Positions 50,242 to 59,104 of a stretch of DNA of 64,000 bases are shown piece by piece. A model generated the notes under the pieces. That model saw only the letters and a program-made list of their open reading frames with translations. It made no database searches and was not told the origin of the DNA. The stretch is from contig NZ_JAHVIA010000010.1 in the NCBI RefSeq assembly GCF_019801965.1, forward strand, positions 1 to 64,000, given 5' to 3'. Position numbers and translations under genes: made by a program. Numbering within the stretch: position 1 is the first letter of the stretch; each line of letters begins with the position of its first letter. This DNA comes from Salipiger bermudensis (GTDB lineage: Bacteria > Pseudomonadota > Alphaproteobacteria > Rhodobacterales > Rhodobacteraceae).

Positions 50242-50439
50242 TCAGCTCTTTTTGCGGTCGGCGCTGATCAGCAGCAGCATGGCCGTCACCAGCAGCGGCC
50301 AGAGCGTGCAGGCGACGCATCCCAGAAGGGCCTTGAGCGGCGTCGTCTGCCGCAACCGCCGCTGCTCCCGGCAGGTCATGCTGATCGCGAAGACGGCTAT
50401 GACCAGGTAGGCCGACCAGAAAAGCTGCCAAAGGTTCAT
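50242..50439 (-). CDS. Small two-helix membrane protein
   Basis: The 65-residue protein has two hydrophobic helices (about 5-20 and 38-60) joined by a basic loop (REQRRLRQ). It has two Cys in the second helix (CVAC) and a KKS tail. I do not recognise a family. GGGGGAAGAG precedes the ATG. It lies 34 bases after the sulfotransferase gene and may be the last member of the exopolysaccharide unit. Confidence 0.7.
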   Translation of the reverse strand: MNLWQLFWSAYLVIAVFAISMTCREQRRLRQTTPLKALLGCVACTLWPLLVTAMLLLISADRKKS

Positions 50440-50473
50440 CACTCTTCCCCCTCGAACGGGTGGGTCCGGTGCG

Positions 50474-51283
50474 CTACTGCGCGGCCTGATGCGAGACGAT
50501 CTGCAGGCGCTCGTTGTCGAACAGGCTCTCGAAGCTGGCAAACTCGCTGCGCAGCGCGTCGCGCTCGTCTTTGACATTGGCGCGGCCCGAGAACAGCAGC
50601 TGCTTGAGACGGGTCTCGCGCAGCGTGTTGACCAGCCCGTGCAGCCCGCGACGGCGGGCGAATTCCGCCGCGCGGCGGCCGATGCGGGCAAAGAAGGCCG
50701 AGCGCGGGATCGAGGCGGCGTTGACCTTCTGCCCCATCAGCGCCTCGGGCAGGCTGTCTTCTGGCGCGATGCCGACGATGGCGCAGACCGCATCGCAGAA
50801 CGCCTTGGGATTGGTCTTGAGCATCGAGTATTCGAGGAAGAACACCCGTCCCGGAAAGGTCGCCTGCCACTCGGCCAGATGGGTGCGGAAGCGCCCGGCA
50901 TTGACGATGTCGGGATGGGCGCGAACCATCTCGGTCAGCGCCATGCGCGGCACGCCGGCCTTGCGATAATGAAAATAATGCGAGACGGCGCGGTCGAGCG
51001 GGTCGCGGTAGACGATGACGATCTTCGCATCGGGCAGCGTCGCCGCGAGGTTCTCCCGCGCGTGGCGCTTGTGGAACAGCGACGGCGCGACCTCGACGCC
51101 GATACCGCTTTGCTGGCCAAACTGGGCGGCATACCACTCGGCGCCGCGCTCGAAACACTTGTCGAAGAAGAAGGTCTCCTTTTGGGCCTGCGGCAGGCTG
51201 ACCTCGGGCCGGGTCCGCAGGTAGCTGTCGATCCAGGTCGTGCCGCATTTGGTCGGGCCGACGAAAATAACGGAAGGGTGCAT
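50474..51283 (-). CDS. PAPS-dependent sulfotransferase 1
   Basis: The 269-residue sulfotransferase has the 5'-phosphosulfate-binding loop VGPTKCGTTW (residues 8-17). The 3'-phosphate motif IVYRDPLDRAVSHYFHY is near residue 90, with the expected Arg and Ser. It should transfer sulfate from PAPS to a hydroxyl of a sugar. Its place 32 bases after the ExoP-like gene makes the exopolysaccharide, or its lipid-linked precursor, the likely acceptor. No signal peptide is present, so it acts in the cytoplasm. Confidence 0.9.
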   Translation of the reverse strand: MHPSVIFVGPTKCGTTWIDSYLRTRPEVSLPQAQKETFFFDKCFERGAEWYAAQFGQQSGIGVEVAPSLFHKRHARENLAATLPDAKIVIVYRDPLDRAVSHYFHYRKAGVPRMALTEMVRAHPDIVNAGRFRTHLAEWQATFPGRVFFLEYSMLKTNPKAFCDAVCAIVGIAPEDSLPEALMGQKVNAASIPRSAFFARIGRRAAEFARRRGLHGLVNTLRETRLKQLLFSGRANVKDERDALRSEFASFESLFDNERLQIVSHQAAQ

Positions 51284-51315
51284 TGCTCGGTCCTCTGTTC
51301 GTCACGGTCTCGGGG

Positions 51316-53676
51316 TCAGGCGGTGGCTTCGTATTGTGCGAGGCGTTCCTCGGTGACACCGGCCAGCACGGCACCGATCACCTTGTCGGAGGGGATGCCG
51401 CTGGTTGCCATGTGGCGGGCCAGGGTCTTGCGGTTCGACAGGCCCCAGTCGGCGGCGCAGACGAAGCCGTCGACCACCGAGGAGAGGCCGGCGGCATCGA
51501 CGGTGTCGGCCAGCGACGGGAAATCGATCACGATCTGGTCGAAGCGCTGCGACAGCATCGCCACCAGCCGCGTCAGCATGGCGGTGTCGAAGGTGGCGGG
51601 ATCGACCGGTTCGCTGCGGCTCAGGGCGCGGTTGGGCAGGAAGTTGAGCCCGCTGCGCTCATCGACCCAGTAGACATCGTCGGGCTCGAAATTCGGGCTC
51701 ATGGAATAGAGCAGGTCGGTCATGCCGAGTCCGGCCTGCGGGGTAATCGCGCGGCTCAGGAAGGCTTCCAGCCAGTCGAAATCGATCAGCAGCGTCTTCT
51801 TGCCGCCGACCGCGATCATCTCGGCGTAGTTCATCGCGAGGGTGGAGCGCGTGCTCGTGCCCTCGTCCGAGAGGAACCCGATCACCGAGCCGCGCTTGGC
51901 GTGGCGGGGCGAGAAATGATTGTCGAACGCCACCCGGATGCGGCGCACCGTGTCGGAATAGCGCGACAGCGGATGCGTCAGGGTCATCGACATCTGGCCG
52001 GGGATCGTCTCGAGCTCGAGCCGGTGCTTGGGCAGCGGCACAAGATTGGCCGCATCGCCCTCCGCCGCCAGCGCCGTGAGATCGTCGACCCTCGGCCGGA
52101 GAATGCTGATCTCGGGCAGTGTCAGCGGCTTGGCGGCGGTGCCGAGCGTGCCTGGCTCGTCGAGCGGCGGCAGCAGGCCGAGCACCGGGCCACCCACGGC
52201 GCGCGACAGCGCCGCGCGGGTGCGCAGGGTGGCGTCGGCGCTTTCGCGCAGGAAGGCCAGCCCGGAGCCGAGGGTCAGGCCCAGGAGCCCCGAGATGAAC
52301 AGCAGCTGCGAACCGCTGCGCCCGCTGGCCGCCTCGGGCGGCTGCGCCACGCCGAGCACTGTCGCGTCGACCACCGGGAAGGTCTGCTGCTCCTTGGTGC
52401 GCAGGTAGGTGGTGGTGTAGGTCTCGTACATCTCGCGGTAGATGCGGGCCTCGCTCTCGAGCCGCCCGATATCGGACTGCGCCTCGCTGCGCGCCACCGC
52501 GCTGGCATCCATCTGGTCCCGCGCGGCCTTCTCGGCGGCGATGGCCTCGTCGAGGCTGGTCTGGGCGGTGGCCAGGAGGCCGGGCAGCAGCGCCTTGGCC
52601 TGTTGGTTCATGTCGGCGCGCTCGTCGGGATCGGTGGTGGTGCTGTAGGCCTTGGAGAGCTCGGCGAAGGCCGGGCTGGCCGAGCTTGCCGGCAGCACGC
52701 CGAGCGGGTTGTTGGACCTCGTCGCCAGCATGGTCTGGTCGAACCGGGCCTGCGCCTCGAGCCGGGCGGAGATCGCATCGCGCATGGCGGCGGCGGTGCC
52801 GGCGCTGCGGGCGGCCCCGGTGTCGGCATTGCCGAGGCCGGAGGCGGCGCTGAGCTCGCCCTCGGCGGCGGCGGCCTGTTGCGACAGCTCCTCCATCCGG
52901 GTCTCGAACCAGCCGGCGGCGGTGGTGGCGGAGGCGCGGCGCATGTCGTAGCGCTGCATGACATAGGCCTGCGCGACCTCGTTGGCGATCTCCGCGGCAA
53001 GCTCGGGGCTGTTGGCGCTGGCCTTGATCGCGAGCACCGAGGTGACCCCGTTGCGTGACACGCTGACATCGTCGCGCAGTTTCTCCACCGCGTTGCGGAA
53101 GCGCTCCGCGTCCGACAGCTCGACGGCGTCGTCGGCAGGCTCGAGCCGCTCGGCGAGCATGCTCCGCATCTGCAGCCCGAAGGCCGAGAGCGTGCCCAGT
53201 ACCCCGTCCGGGGCACCCCTGCGTGCCGAGGCGGGCGGCCGCAACGCTTCTGCGAGGTTTGATTTCAGCTCTTCGACCCTGGTGCCGAACCGGCCGGGCT
53301 CGGGCGCCCAGAACAGCGGCCGGTCCTCGAGGTCCAAAGTCTCGACCACCTGCGACAGCAGCAGCGGCGAGCGGATCACCTGCATCTGGCTTTCGATGGT
53401 GACATTGTCGAACTTGGGCCCGGAATAGACCTGCTCGCGGCCGAACGGGTTGAGCGCCGGTGCCTCCAGCAAGACGCTGGTGCCCGACTCGTAACTCTTG
53501 TCGGCGATGAGCGCGGCCCCGACCCCGAGGCCGAGGCAGGCAACGGTCACGGCGATCACCGTCCGCGAGCGGCGCTTGAGAACGCGGAACGCGGTGCGGA
53601 AATCGAAGCTCGAAGACCGGTCGTAGCCCTGGTGTGCGGCGGCGCTGTCGTTGATTGTCAGTCGATCAATATTCAT
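51316..53676 (-). CDS. ExoP/Wzc-like polysaccharide co-polymerase with degenerate ATPase
   Basis: The 786-residue inner-membrane protein has a Wzz domain between two membrane helices (about 38-58 and 455-475), a periplasmic coiled coil and a cytoplasmic BY-kinase-like domain from about 595. That domain is degenerate. The Walker A position reads SDEGTSTRST (603-612) without the GKS/T lysine. Walker A' is LLIDFDW and Walker B is IVIDFPS. There is no C-terminal Tyr cluster, only one Tyr near the end. It probably still sets chain length and export, but without kinase activity. It follows the ExoF-like gene by 58 bases. Confidence 0.88.
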   Translation of the reverse strand: MNIDRLTINDSAAAHQGYDRSSSFDFRTAFRVLKRRSRTVIAVTVACLGLGVGAALIADKSYESGTSVLLEAPALNPFGREQVYSGPKFDNVTIESQMQVIRSPLLLSQVVETLDLEDRPLFWAPEPGRFGTRVEELKSNLAEALRPPASARRGAPDGVLGTLSAFGLQMRSMLAERLEPADDAVELSDAERFRNAVEKLRDDVSVSRNGVTSVLAIKASANSPELAAEIANEVAQAYVMQRYDMRRASATTAAGWFETRMEELSQQAAAAEGELSAASGLGNADTGAARSAGTAAAMRDAISARLEAQARFDQTMLATRSNNPLGVLPASSASPAFAELSKAYSTTTDPDERADMNQQAKALLPGLLATAQTSLDEAIAAEKAARDQMDASAVARSEAQSDIGRLESEARIYREMYETYTTTYLRTKEQQTFPVVDATVLGVAQPPEAASGRSGSQLLFISGLLGLTLGSGLAFLRESADATLRTRAALSRAVGGPVLGLLPPLDEPGTLGTAAKPLTLPEISILRPRVDDLTALAAEGDAANLVPLPKHRLELETIPGQMSMTLTHPLSRYSDTVRRIRVAFDNHFSPRHAKRGSVIGFLSDEGTSTRSTLAMNYAEMIAVGGKKTLLIDFDWLEAFLSRAITPQAGLGMTDLLYSMSPNFEPDDVYWVDERSGLNFLPNRALSRSEPVDPATFDTAMLTRLVAMLSQRFDQIVIDFPSLADTVDAAGLSSVVDGFVCAADWGLSNRKTLARHMATSGIPSDKVIGAVLAGVTEERLAQYEATA

Positions 53677-53734
53677 CCGATCGCTCCACTTCCTGTGCGG
53701 GGCCCGCGAGGGCCGAGGGACGGCTGGCGGCAGG

Positions 53735-54958
53735 TCATTGGCCGACCCAGGTCCGGTTGAGTTCGACGATGTCTCCGGGCATGAGCATGTCGTCCATATT
53801 GAGTGTCAGGCGCATGATACCGGCAGGTGTCTGGCGGTAGACGGTGGCGCTGGCGTCCTGGCCCCAGGCGGCGGATAGCGCGATCATCAGCACGTCGAGC
53901 TCGCCATCGAGCGCGGCAAGCTCGGTGCGCCAGAGCTGCTGCCGATTGATGTCCTCGATTCGCGAGGTCACCTGGAGCTCTTCCCAGGCAAGCTTCGCGC
54001 TCGCCGCCTCGGCCTCGGCCTTGTGGCGGAACTCGGAGGTCTGCAGGAAATCGCGACGGGCCTCGTTGAGCACGTCGCTCGACACCAGCTGGCGTTCGAT
54101 CAGCGTCTCGAGGCGGAGCACGTTGTCGTTCTCGACGATCTCGGCGGCCTTGAGGTTCTCGACCCGCGCCTGCGCGGTTGTGATGCGATCCGCGGCCGTA
54201 TCGACGCGCAGCTGCTCGCGGCTCTTCTCCTGCTCGACCTTCTCCTTCTCGAGCGCGAGGTCGGCATTGGCACGGGCCACGAGGTTCGAAGCGGTCAGGC
54301 CGGTATTGGGCGGCAGCACGAGCTCGTCGGCCGAGATCATGTCATCGGCCTCGACCAGCGCGTTGAGCACCGCGTAGCGGGTCACCACGCGCCCGATCTC
54401 GGCCCGGGTGCGGAACACGTTGACCGATCCCGGCGTGCCGTTGCTGACCGAGCCGATGCCCTGCGCCTTGAACACCGCTGTGCGCGCCGTCATGCCGACG
54501 TTGAACGGGATCTCGCCGGGCTCGGCGACGTCACCGGCGACGACCACGGGGCGGTAGGACTGCACCGACAGGATCAGCTCGGAACTGTCGACCTTGTTCG
54601 AGCGGATGTCGTTGCCGACCTCCTCGCGCAGCACCGCACCATCGAGCAGGAGCGGCAGCTCCGCGCGCAGCTCCTCGATTGTGCGGCCGCCGACCAGCAC
54701 CGAGCCGATGAACGGGAAATTGGCATAGCCGGTCAGCTCGACCGGGATGTTGAGCCGGATGTCGGGCCGGTTGAGGAAACCGAGCCGTAGGACGTCGCCG
54801 GCGCCGAGCGGGTAGCCCCTCAGGGCCTGCACCTGCATCGAATCCTGCGCCGCGGCCGGCTCTGGCAGCAGGCCGGACGCGAGGACGGTCGACAGGCTCA
54901 GCGCAAGCGCGGCGGTGAGCGGGAGCTTCGGGACGGGGGAGATGCGTGTGGGTTTCAT
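53735..54958 (-). CDS. ExoF/Wza-like polysaccharide export protein
   Basis: The 407-residue periplasmic/outer-membrane protein has a signal peptide (about 1-37, ending AAAQ) and a Poly_export domain (YPLGAGDVLRLGFLNRPD, near residue 48). It has an SLBB-like segment (VVVAGDVAEPGEIPF near 140) and a coiled coil of about 110 residues with many Glu/Arg/Ala. The length and the coiled coil fit ExoF of rhizobia better than E. coli Wza. GGAGG fixes the start at 54958. With the ExoP-like protein it forms the export path. Confidence 0.9.
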   Translation of the reverse strand: MKPTRISPVPKLPLTAALALSLSTVLASGLLPEPAAAQDSMQVQALRGYPLGAGDVLRLGFLNRPDIRLNIPVELTGYANFPFIGSVLVGGRTIEELRAELPLLLDGAVLREEVGNDIRSNKVDSSELILSVQSYRPVVVAGDVAEPGEIPFNVGMTARTAVFKAQGIGSVSNGTPGSVNVFRTRAEIGRVVTRYAVLNALVEADDMISADELVLPPNTGLTASNLVARANADLALEKEKVEQEKSREQLRVDTAADRITTAQARVENLKAAEIVENDNVLRLETLIERQLVSSDVLNEARRDFLQTSEFRHKAEAEAASAKLAWEELQVTSRIEDINRQQLWRTELAALDGELDVLMIALSAAWGQDASATVYRQTPAGIMRLTLNMDDMLMPGDIVELNRTWVGQ

Positions 54959-54978
54959 GATGCCTCCGAAAGCGCGGG

Positions 54979-56175
54979 TCAGGACCGCATGCAGGTCTCG
55001 ATGATGTCGAGGTAATCCCGCACCACGGCGTCGACGCCGAAGGCCTGCGCGCGGCTGCGGGCGCGGGCGCCGTAGTCGTCGCGGTTGCGGGGGTCCTCGA
55101 GGATGGCCAGGGCGCGCGCGAGTTCCTCGCTTTCGCCCATGCGGATGAGCAGCCCGTCGCGGGCGTTGGTCTCGATTGGCGCGCCCTTGAGGGCGGTGCC
55201 GCGCAGCACCATCGACGGCCCCGAGGGGCAATCGGTGGCGATCACCGGCGTGCCGAGCGACATCGCCTCGATGATGGTGTTGGGGAAGCCCTCGGCGTTG
55301 GAGCAGGACACCAGCGCCTCGGCCTGCGCCATGATCGGGTAGGGGTTGCGGACGAAGCCCGGCATGTGCACCCGCCCGGCCAGGCCGAAGGCATTGATCA
55401 TGTGTTCGAGCGCCGGCCGCTCGGGGCCGTCGCCCAGGATGACGAGCTCGGCCGAGGGCTGCGCGCGGGCGTAGCCTTCGAGCAGCATCGCGAAATTCTT
55501 GTTCACCACCATGCGCCCGACCGCGAGGATGAAGCGCCGCGGCAGCGGCAAGGCGGGTGTCTCGCTGGCGGCGATGTTGAGCGCGGCCGCGTCGATCGGG
55601 TTGCCGATGATCCGGGTCTTCTCGCGCGGCACCTCGAAATGGTTGATCAGGTCGTCGGCCACGCCCTCGCTCACCGCGATGACACGATGCGCCCGCGGAT
55701 AGGTGCGGCGGGTGATGTAGCGATAGAGCGCCCCCGCACGCGAGGTCGACAGGTGGCTCGAGGTCTGGACCCGCTCCGAGATTACCGCGCGGTGCCGGTT
55801 GATGGCGGAGAACAGCACGTTGAGACTGTTGGACCGGGCCAGATAGCTGACGCAGAGCTCGGGGCGGGCGCTGCGGAAATACCCCGCCAGGACCCGGGCC
55901 GAGCGCAGCATCGAGCCGCGGCCGTCGAGCTTGACGACATTGACCCAGGCCGGGAGTTCTTGGACCACCGGAAGATCGTCGAGCAGCACGAGGTCGACGC
56001 GGTCGGCGGGAAGGTGGCCCTCGAGATGGTGCAGCAGGTTGGCCATCGCGCGTTCGGCGCCGCCGCCCTCCATCGAGTTGATCAGGAAGGTCAGCTTCGC
56101 TCCGTGGCGCGCCTCCCGGCTCGGGGCCGTGGCCCGCGTGCCGTGGCTGGTCGGATAGGTGGTCGCGTTGCTCAT
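54979..56175 (-). CDS. GT-B glycosyltransferase (family 4 type), first
   Basis: The 398-residue retaining-type glycosyltransferase has the N-terminal acceptor segment NSMEGGGAERAMANLL (about residues 32-47). The C-terminal nucleotide-sugar site comprises LAVGRMVVNKNFAMLL, VILGDGPERPAL and SNAEGFPNTIIEAMSLGTPVIATD, whose E-(x7)-E pattern is typical of GT4. Donor and acceptor are unknown. It overlaps the Wzy-like gene by four bases and precedes the ExoF-like gene by 20. Confidence 0.92.
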   Translation of the reverse strand: MSNATTYPTSHGTRATAPSREARHGAKLTFLINSMEGGGAERAMANLLHHLEGHLPADRVDLVLLDDLPVVQELPAWVNVVKLDGRGSMLRSARVLAGYFRSARPELCVSYLARSNSLNVLFSAINRHRAVISERVQTSSHLSTSRAGALYRYITRRTYPRAHRVIAVSEGVADDLINHFEVPREKTRIIGNPIDAAALNIAASETPALPLPRRFILAVGRMVVNKNFAMLLEGYARAQPSAELVILGDGPERPALEHMINAFGLAGRVHMPGFVRNPYPIMAQAEALVSCSNAEGFPNTIIEAMSLGTPVIATDCPSGPSMVLRGTALKGAPIETNARDGLLIRMGESEELARALAILEDPRNRDDYGARARSRAQAFGVDAVVRDYLDIIETCMRS

Positions 56176-57623
56176 GAAAGGGCCTTGCGCTGTGGAGTTG
56201 GGGAAGAGGTACCGCGGCGTGCCGTGGCCCGTGCCGGTCCGGAGGCCGCGAGGCTCCAGCCCGGTGCGAAGCCGGTGGCGGTCTGGCCGGGCAGGGCGCC
56301 GGGCAGTTGCAGGGCGCGGGCGCGGCGCAGGCTCATGACGCAGAGCACCGGCAGGATCCAGTAGATCGAGTTGTGCAGGATCAGGAAGGAGGCCACCCAG
56401 TTGCCGATCAGCGCGAAGGCGGCGATGCCCGCGGCGAGCAGCGCGGTCTCGCTGGCGAGATCCTGGAAATAGGCGGTCAGCGCCGAGACGAAGATCCCGA
56501 TATAGAAGACGGTGAGGATCAGCAGCCCGGTGACGCCGAGATCGGTGACCAGGTCGAGATAGCCGTTATGGGCGTGCCCGACATCGATGCCGGTGAGGAT
56601 CAGCAGGCGCTCGCCGACGAGGCCCCATCCGGCGCCGAAGCCGCCGCCCAGCGCCATGTTGCCCTTCATCGCCATCAGCGTGCCAAGCCAGATGTCGGTG
56701 CGCCCGGTCAGCGAGGGATCCTTGCCCAGCAGGCCGAGCACGATGGTCACGACGATCTGCGAGAACAGGTAGACCGTTACCAGCGCGGGCAGCGACACCG
56801 CGACGACCATCGCGCGGCGCGAGGGCGAGAGCGGGCGCAGCAGCGCGATGGTGCGCACCAGCAGCGGCACCGCGACGGAGAGGAAGGCGGCCTGGCCGGA
56901 GGTCGAGCCGGCGACGCCGAGATAACCGACGAGCAGGCCGAGCCCCACCGACCGGCGCCAGCTGCGACGCGCGGCATAGGCGATCCATAGGATCATCACG
57001 CAGAGCGCCATCATGCGGCCGAAATCGTTCTTGTGATCGTAGAGGCCGCGCCATGTCCCGACATGGGGGGTGGGATCGCCGAGCTCGGTCAGGGCCGGGT
57101 GGGTGCCGATCGACGGCACCGCGATGGCCACCGCGACATTGCTCAGAACGATCAGGATGGCGGCCCCGGCGAGCAGCGCGAAGAGGCCGCGGTCGTGGAA
57201 GCGCTCGAACAGCCACAGCGCGAAGCTGGTGGCGCAGAGCAGACCGAGGATGCGGCGGGCCGACAGCGCCGGGTCCACCGACCACATCATCGACGCGATC
57301 ACGAAGCCGATCGGGATCAGCGCCGGCCACACCAGGCTGGCACTGCGGGCGATCGCGCCCCGGCGCAGGATGAAATCGAGCCCCGAGAACAGCCCGAGCG
57401 CGAGGCCGATGGCCTGCACCTTGGGCGAGGAGGCCGCGCCTTCCGGGGTCAGCACCACGACCATCGAGCCGGAGAAGAAGAACAGGCCGAACACCGCGAC
57501 CAGCCGTGCGACGAGGTCGCCGCGCTGCGCCGGCACGCCGGGCCAGCGCTGCGAGAGCCGGTGCAGCGTGCCCGGCCGCGGCCGCGCCCCGGCGGCGTGA
57601 TAGGCATAGGGTGACGAGGTCAT
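56172..57623 (-). CDS. Wzy/O-antigen-ligase-like polymerase
   Basis: The 483-residue membrane protein has about eleven to twelve helices and a large periplasmic loop. The Wzy_C-type segment near residues 320-360 includes GGGFGAGWGLVGERL and GHAHNGYLDLVTDLGVTGLL, with the conserved HAHNGYL pattern. In this locus the likely role is polymerisation of exopolysaccharide repeat units. It overlaps the flanking glycosyltransferase genes by four bases on each side. Confidence 0.9.
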   Translation of the reverse strand: MTSSPYAYHAAGARPRPGTLHRLSQRWPGVPAQRGDLVARLVAVFGLFFFSGSMVVVLTPEGAASSPKVQAIGLALGLFSGLDFILRRGAIARSASLVWPALIPIGFVIASMMWSVDPALSARRILGLLCATSFALWLFERFHDRGLFALLAGAAILIVLSNVAVAIAVPSIGTHPALTELGDPTPHVGTWRGLYDHKNDFGRMMALCVMILWIAYAARRSWRRSVGLGLLVGYLGVAGSTSGQAAFLSVAVPLLVRTIALLRPLSPSRRAMVVAVSLPALVTVYLFSQIVVTIVLGLLGKDPSLTGRTDIWLGTLMAMKGNMALGGGFGAGWGLVGERLLILTGIDVGHAHNGYLDLVTDLGVTGLLILTVFYIGIFVSALTAYFQDLASETALLAAGIAAFALIGNWVASFLILHNSIYWILPVLCVMSLRRARALQLPGALPGQTATGFAPGWSLAASGPARATARRGTSSPTPQRKALS

Positions 57624-58780
57624 GCCATGACCTCCTCGACGAAGCGGTCGGCGATGCTGTGGATGGTGTATTGCGAGGCCAGCGCCGAGATCCGGCGCGG
57701 CTCGGGCGGGTTGCGCAGCGCGCCGTTCATCGCCTGCGCCATCGCCGCGCTGTCCCCGACCGGGGTCAGTGCTTCCGGGAAGGCGGCGCCGAGGATGTCG
57801 CGCGGGCCGCCACCGGCGCAGTCGGTGCTGACGCAGGGCAGCCCGAAGGAGATCGCCTCGATCAGCGCGTTGGGGAAGCCCTCGGTGAGCGAGGACAGCA
57901 CGAACTGGTCGCCCCGCGCCAGATAATCGAAGCGGTTGAGCTGGAAGCCCGCGAAATCGACCCGGTCGGCCACGCCCAGGCGCTCCGCCAGCGCTTCCAG
58001 CCGGTCCTTCTCGGGGCCGACACCCAGCACGATGAGACGCAGCGCCTCGTCGCTTTGCGCCAGCGCGTTCAGCATCGTCGGATAATCCTTCTGCGGCACC
58101 AGGCGCCCCATCGCGATGGCGACGGGCCGGTTCTCGCTGAGCCAGGGATGCGGCGCCGGCGTCGCGCAGGCGGCGATGATCTCCGCCGGCTCAGGGGCCG
58201 GGTTGGGGATCACGCAGACCATTTCCGGCGCCAGCCGCGCGACGCGCGAGATGTCATCCACGACGCCGGAGGCATTGCCGGAGATCTTGTCGGCATAGCG
58301 GTAGAGCCCGCGCACCATCGCGGTGAAGATCTTGCGCTTGGCCCAGGGCAGGCGGCGCGACACGGTGGAGAACTCGTTGCGCTCGCAGACCATCAGGCGC
58401 GGCCGCTCACCGGTGGTGAGCTCGAGGACCTTCGCCGCCAGGATCATCGCGAGATTGGCGGTCGTGAGGCCGCAGATCACCGCCCGCGGCCGTTCGCGCT
58501 TGAGGATCCGCACCAGCCGCGGCGTGCTGCGCAGTGCGTTCGGGCCGCCCACCGGGATGACGCGGACATTCTGCGAGATCAGCGAGGCGATCGGCCCGTC
58601 GGGCCGGTTGACCAGGAGCGCGACGTTGCGCCCCTGGGCGGCATAGTGATTGGCAAGACGCACGAAGACGCGCTCGGCCCCGCCGCCCTCGAGGGTTGCG
58701 ATGTAGAGCAGCAGGTCGAGCCGGTGCGCCTGCGCTGCCGGGCCGTGGGTCGATGTGTTCGTGACAGTGTCAGTGTTCAT
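57620..58780 (-). CDS. GT-B glycosyltransferase (family 4 type), second
   Basis: This 386-residue glycosyltransferase has IATLEGGGAERVFVRLAN near residue 28 and a C-terminal donor site with IAMGRLVPQKDYPTML, IVLGVGPEKDRL and SSLTEGFPNALIEAISFGLPCVSTD. It is first in the minus-strand exopolysaccharide unit. GAGGAC lies before ATG 58780. The open frame continues 62 codons upstream through AT-richer promoter DNA and is rejected. Confidence 0.92.
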   Translation of the reverse strand: MNTDTVTNTSTHGPAAQAHRLDLLLYIATLEGGGAERVFVRLANHYAAQGRNVALLVNRPDGPIASLISQNVRVIPVGGPNALRSTPRLVRILKRERPRAVICGLTTANLAMILAAKVLELTTGERPRLMVCERNEFSTVSRRLPWAKRKIFTAMVRGLYRYADKISGNASGVVDDISRVARLAPEMVCVIPNPAPEPAEIIAACATPAPHPWLSENRPVAIAMGRLVPQKDYPTMLNALAQSDEALRLIVLGVGPEKDRLEALAERLGVADRVDFAGFQLNRFDYLARGDQFVLSSLTEGFPNALIEAISFGLPCVSTDCAGGGPRDILGAAFPEALTPVGDSAAMAQAMNGALRNPPEPRRISALASQYTIHSIADRFVEEVMA

Positions 58781-59104
58781 GGCAGTCCTCGCCGCGCCAG
58801 CATTCTTGTGAAATGCCTTGCACACGGGGGTGCCGCCCGGGACATGCCCGGCCGTTCGACTGCTAAACGGCCCCGTAGAAAAGGGGGCCGTCGTTCTGAC
58901 CACGCTCAAGGATGGCCCCGCTTCCGACGGTTTCTCAAGCGAAGAGATGCAGAAATAGCGACTCAAGGTAGTTTTTGTTCAATTCATGAGCGTTTGAGGC
59001 GAGTCACCGGGTCGAAGGCGGGGCCGGAGGTAAAAAAACGCTGCGCTGCAGCGCAGCCGTGACAACCCTTGAGCGAGCTATTGGCGATCAAAGTTGTTTT
59101 TCAA
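58781..59104. other. Divergent promoter region of the exopolysaccharide locus
   Basis: This lies between the minus-strand glycosyltransferase and the plus-strand flippase. It is lower in GC from about 58950. It includes the palindrome-like CGCTGCGCTGCAGCGCAGC at 59038-59056. Operators cannot be assigned further. Confidence 0.45.

Noticed and set aside
48538-50574. 678-residue open frame on the plus strand
   Set aside because: It is antisense to the CxxC protein and the permease and runs through a promoter region; no start signal and a His/Asp-rich translation.
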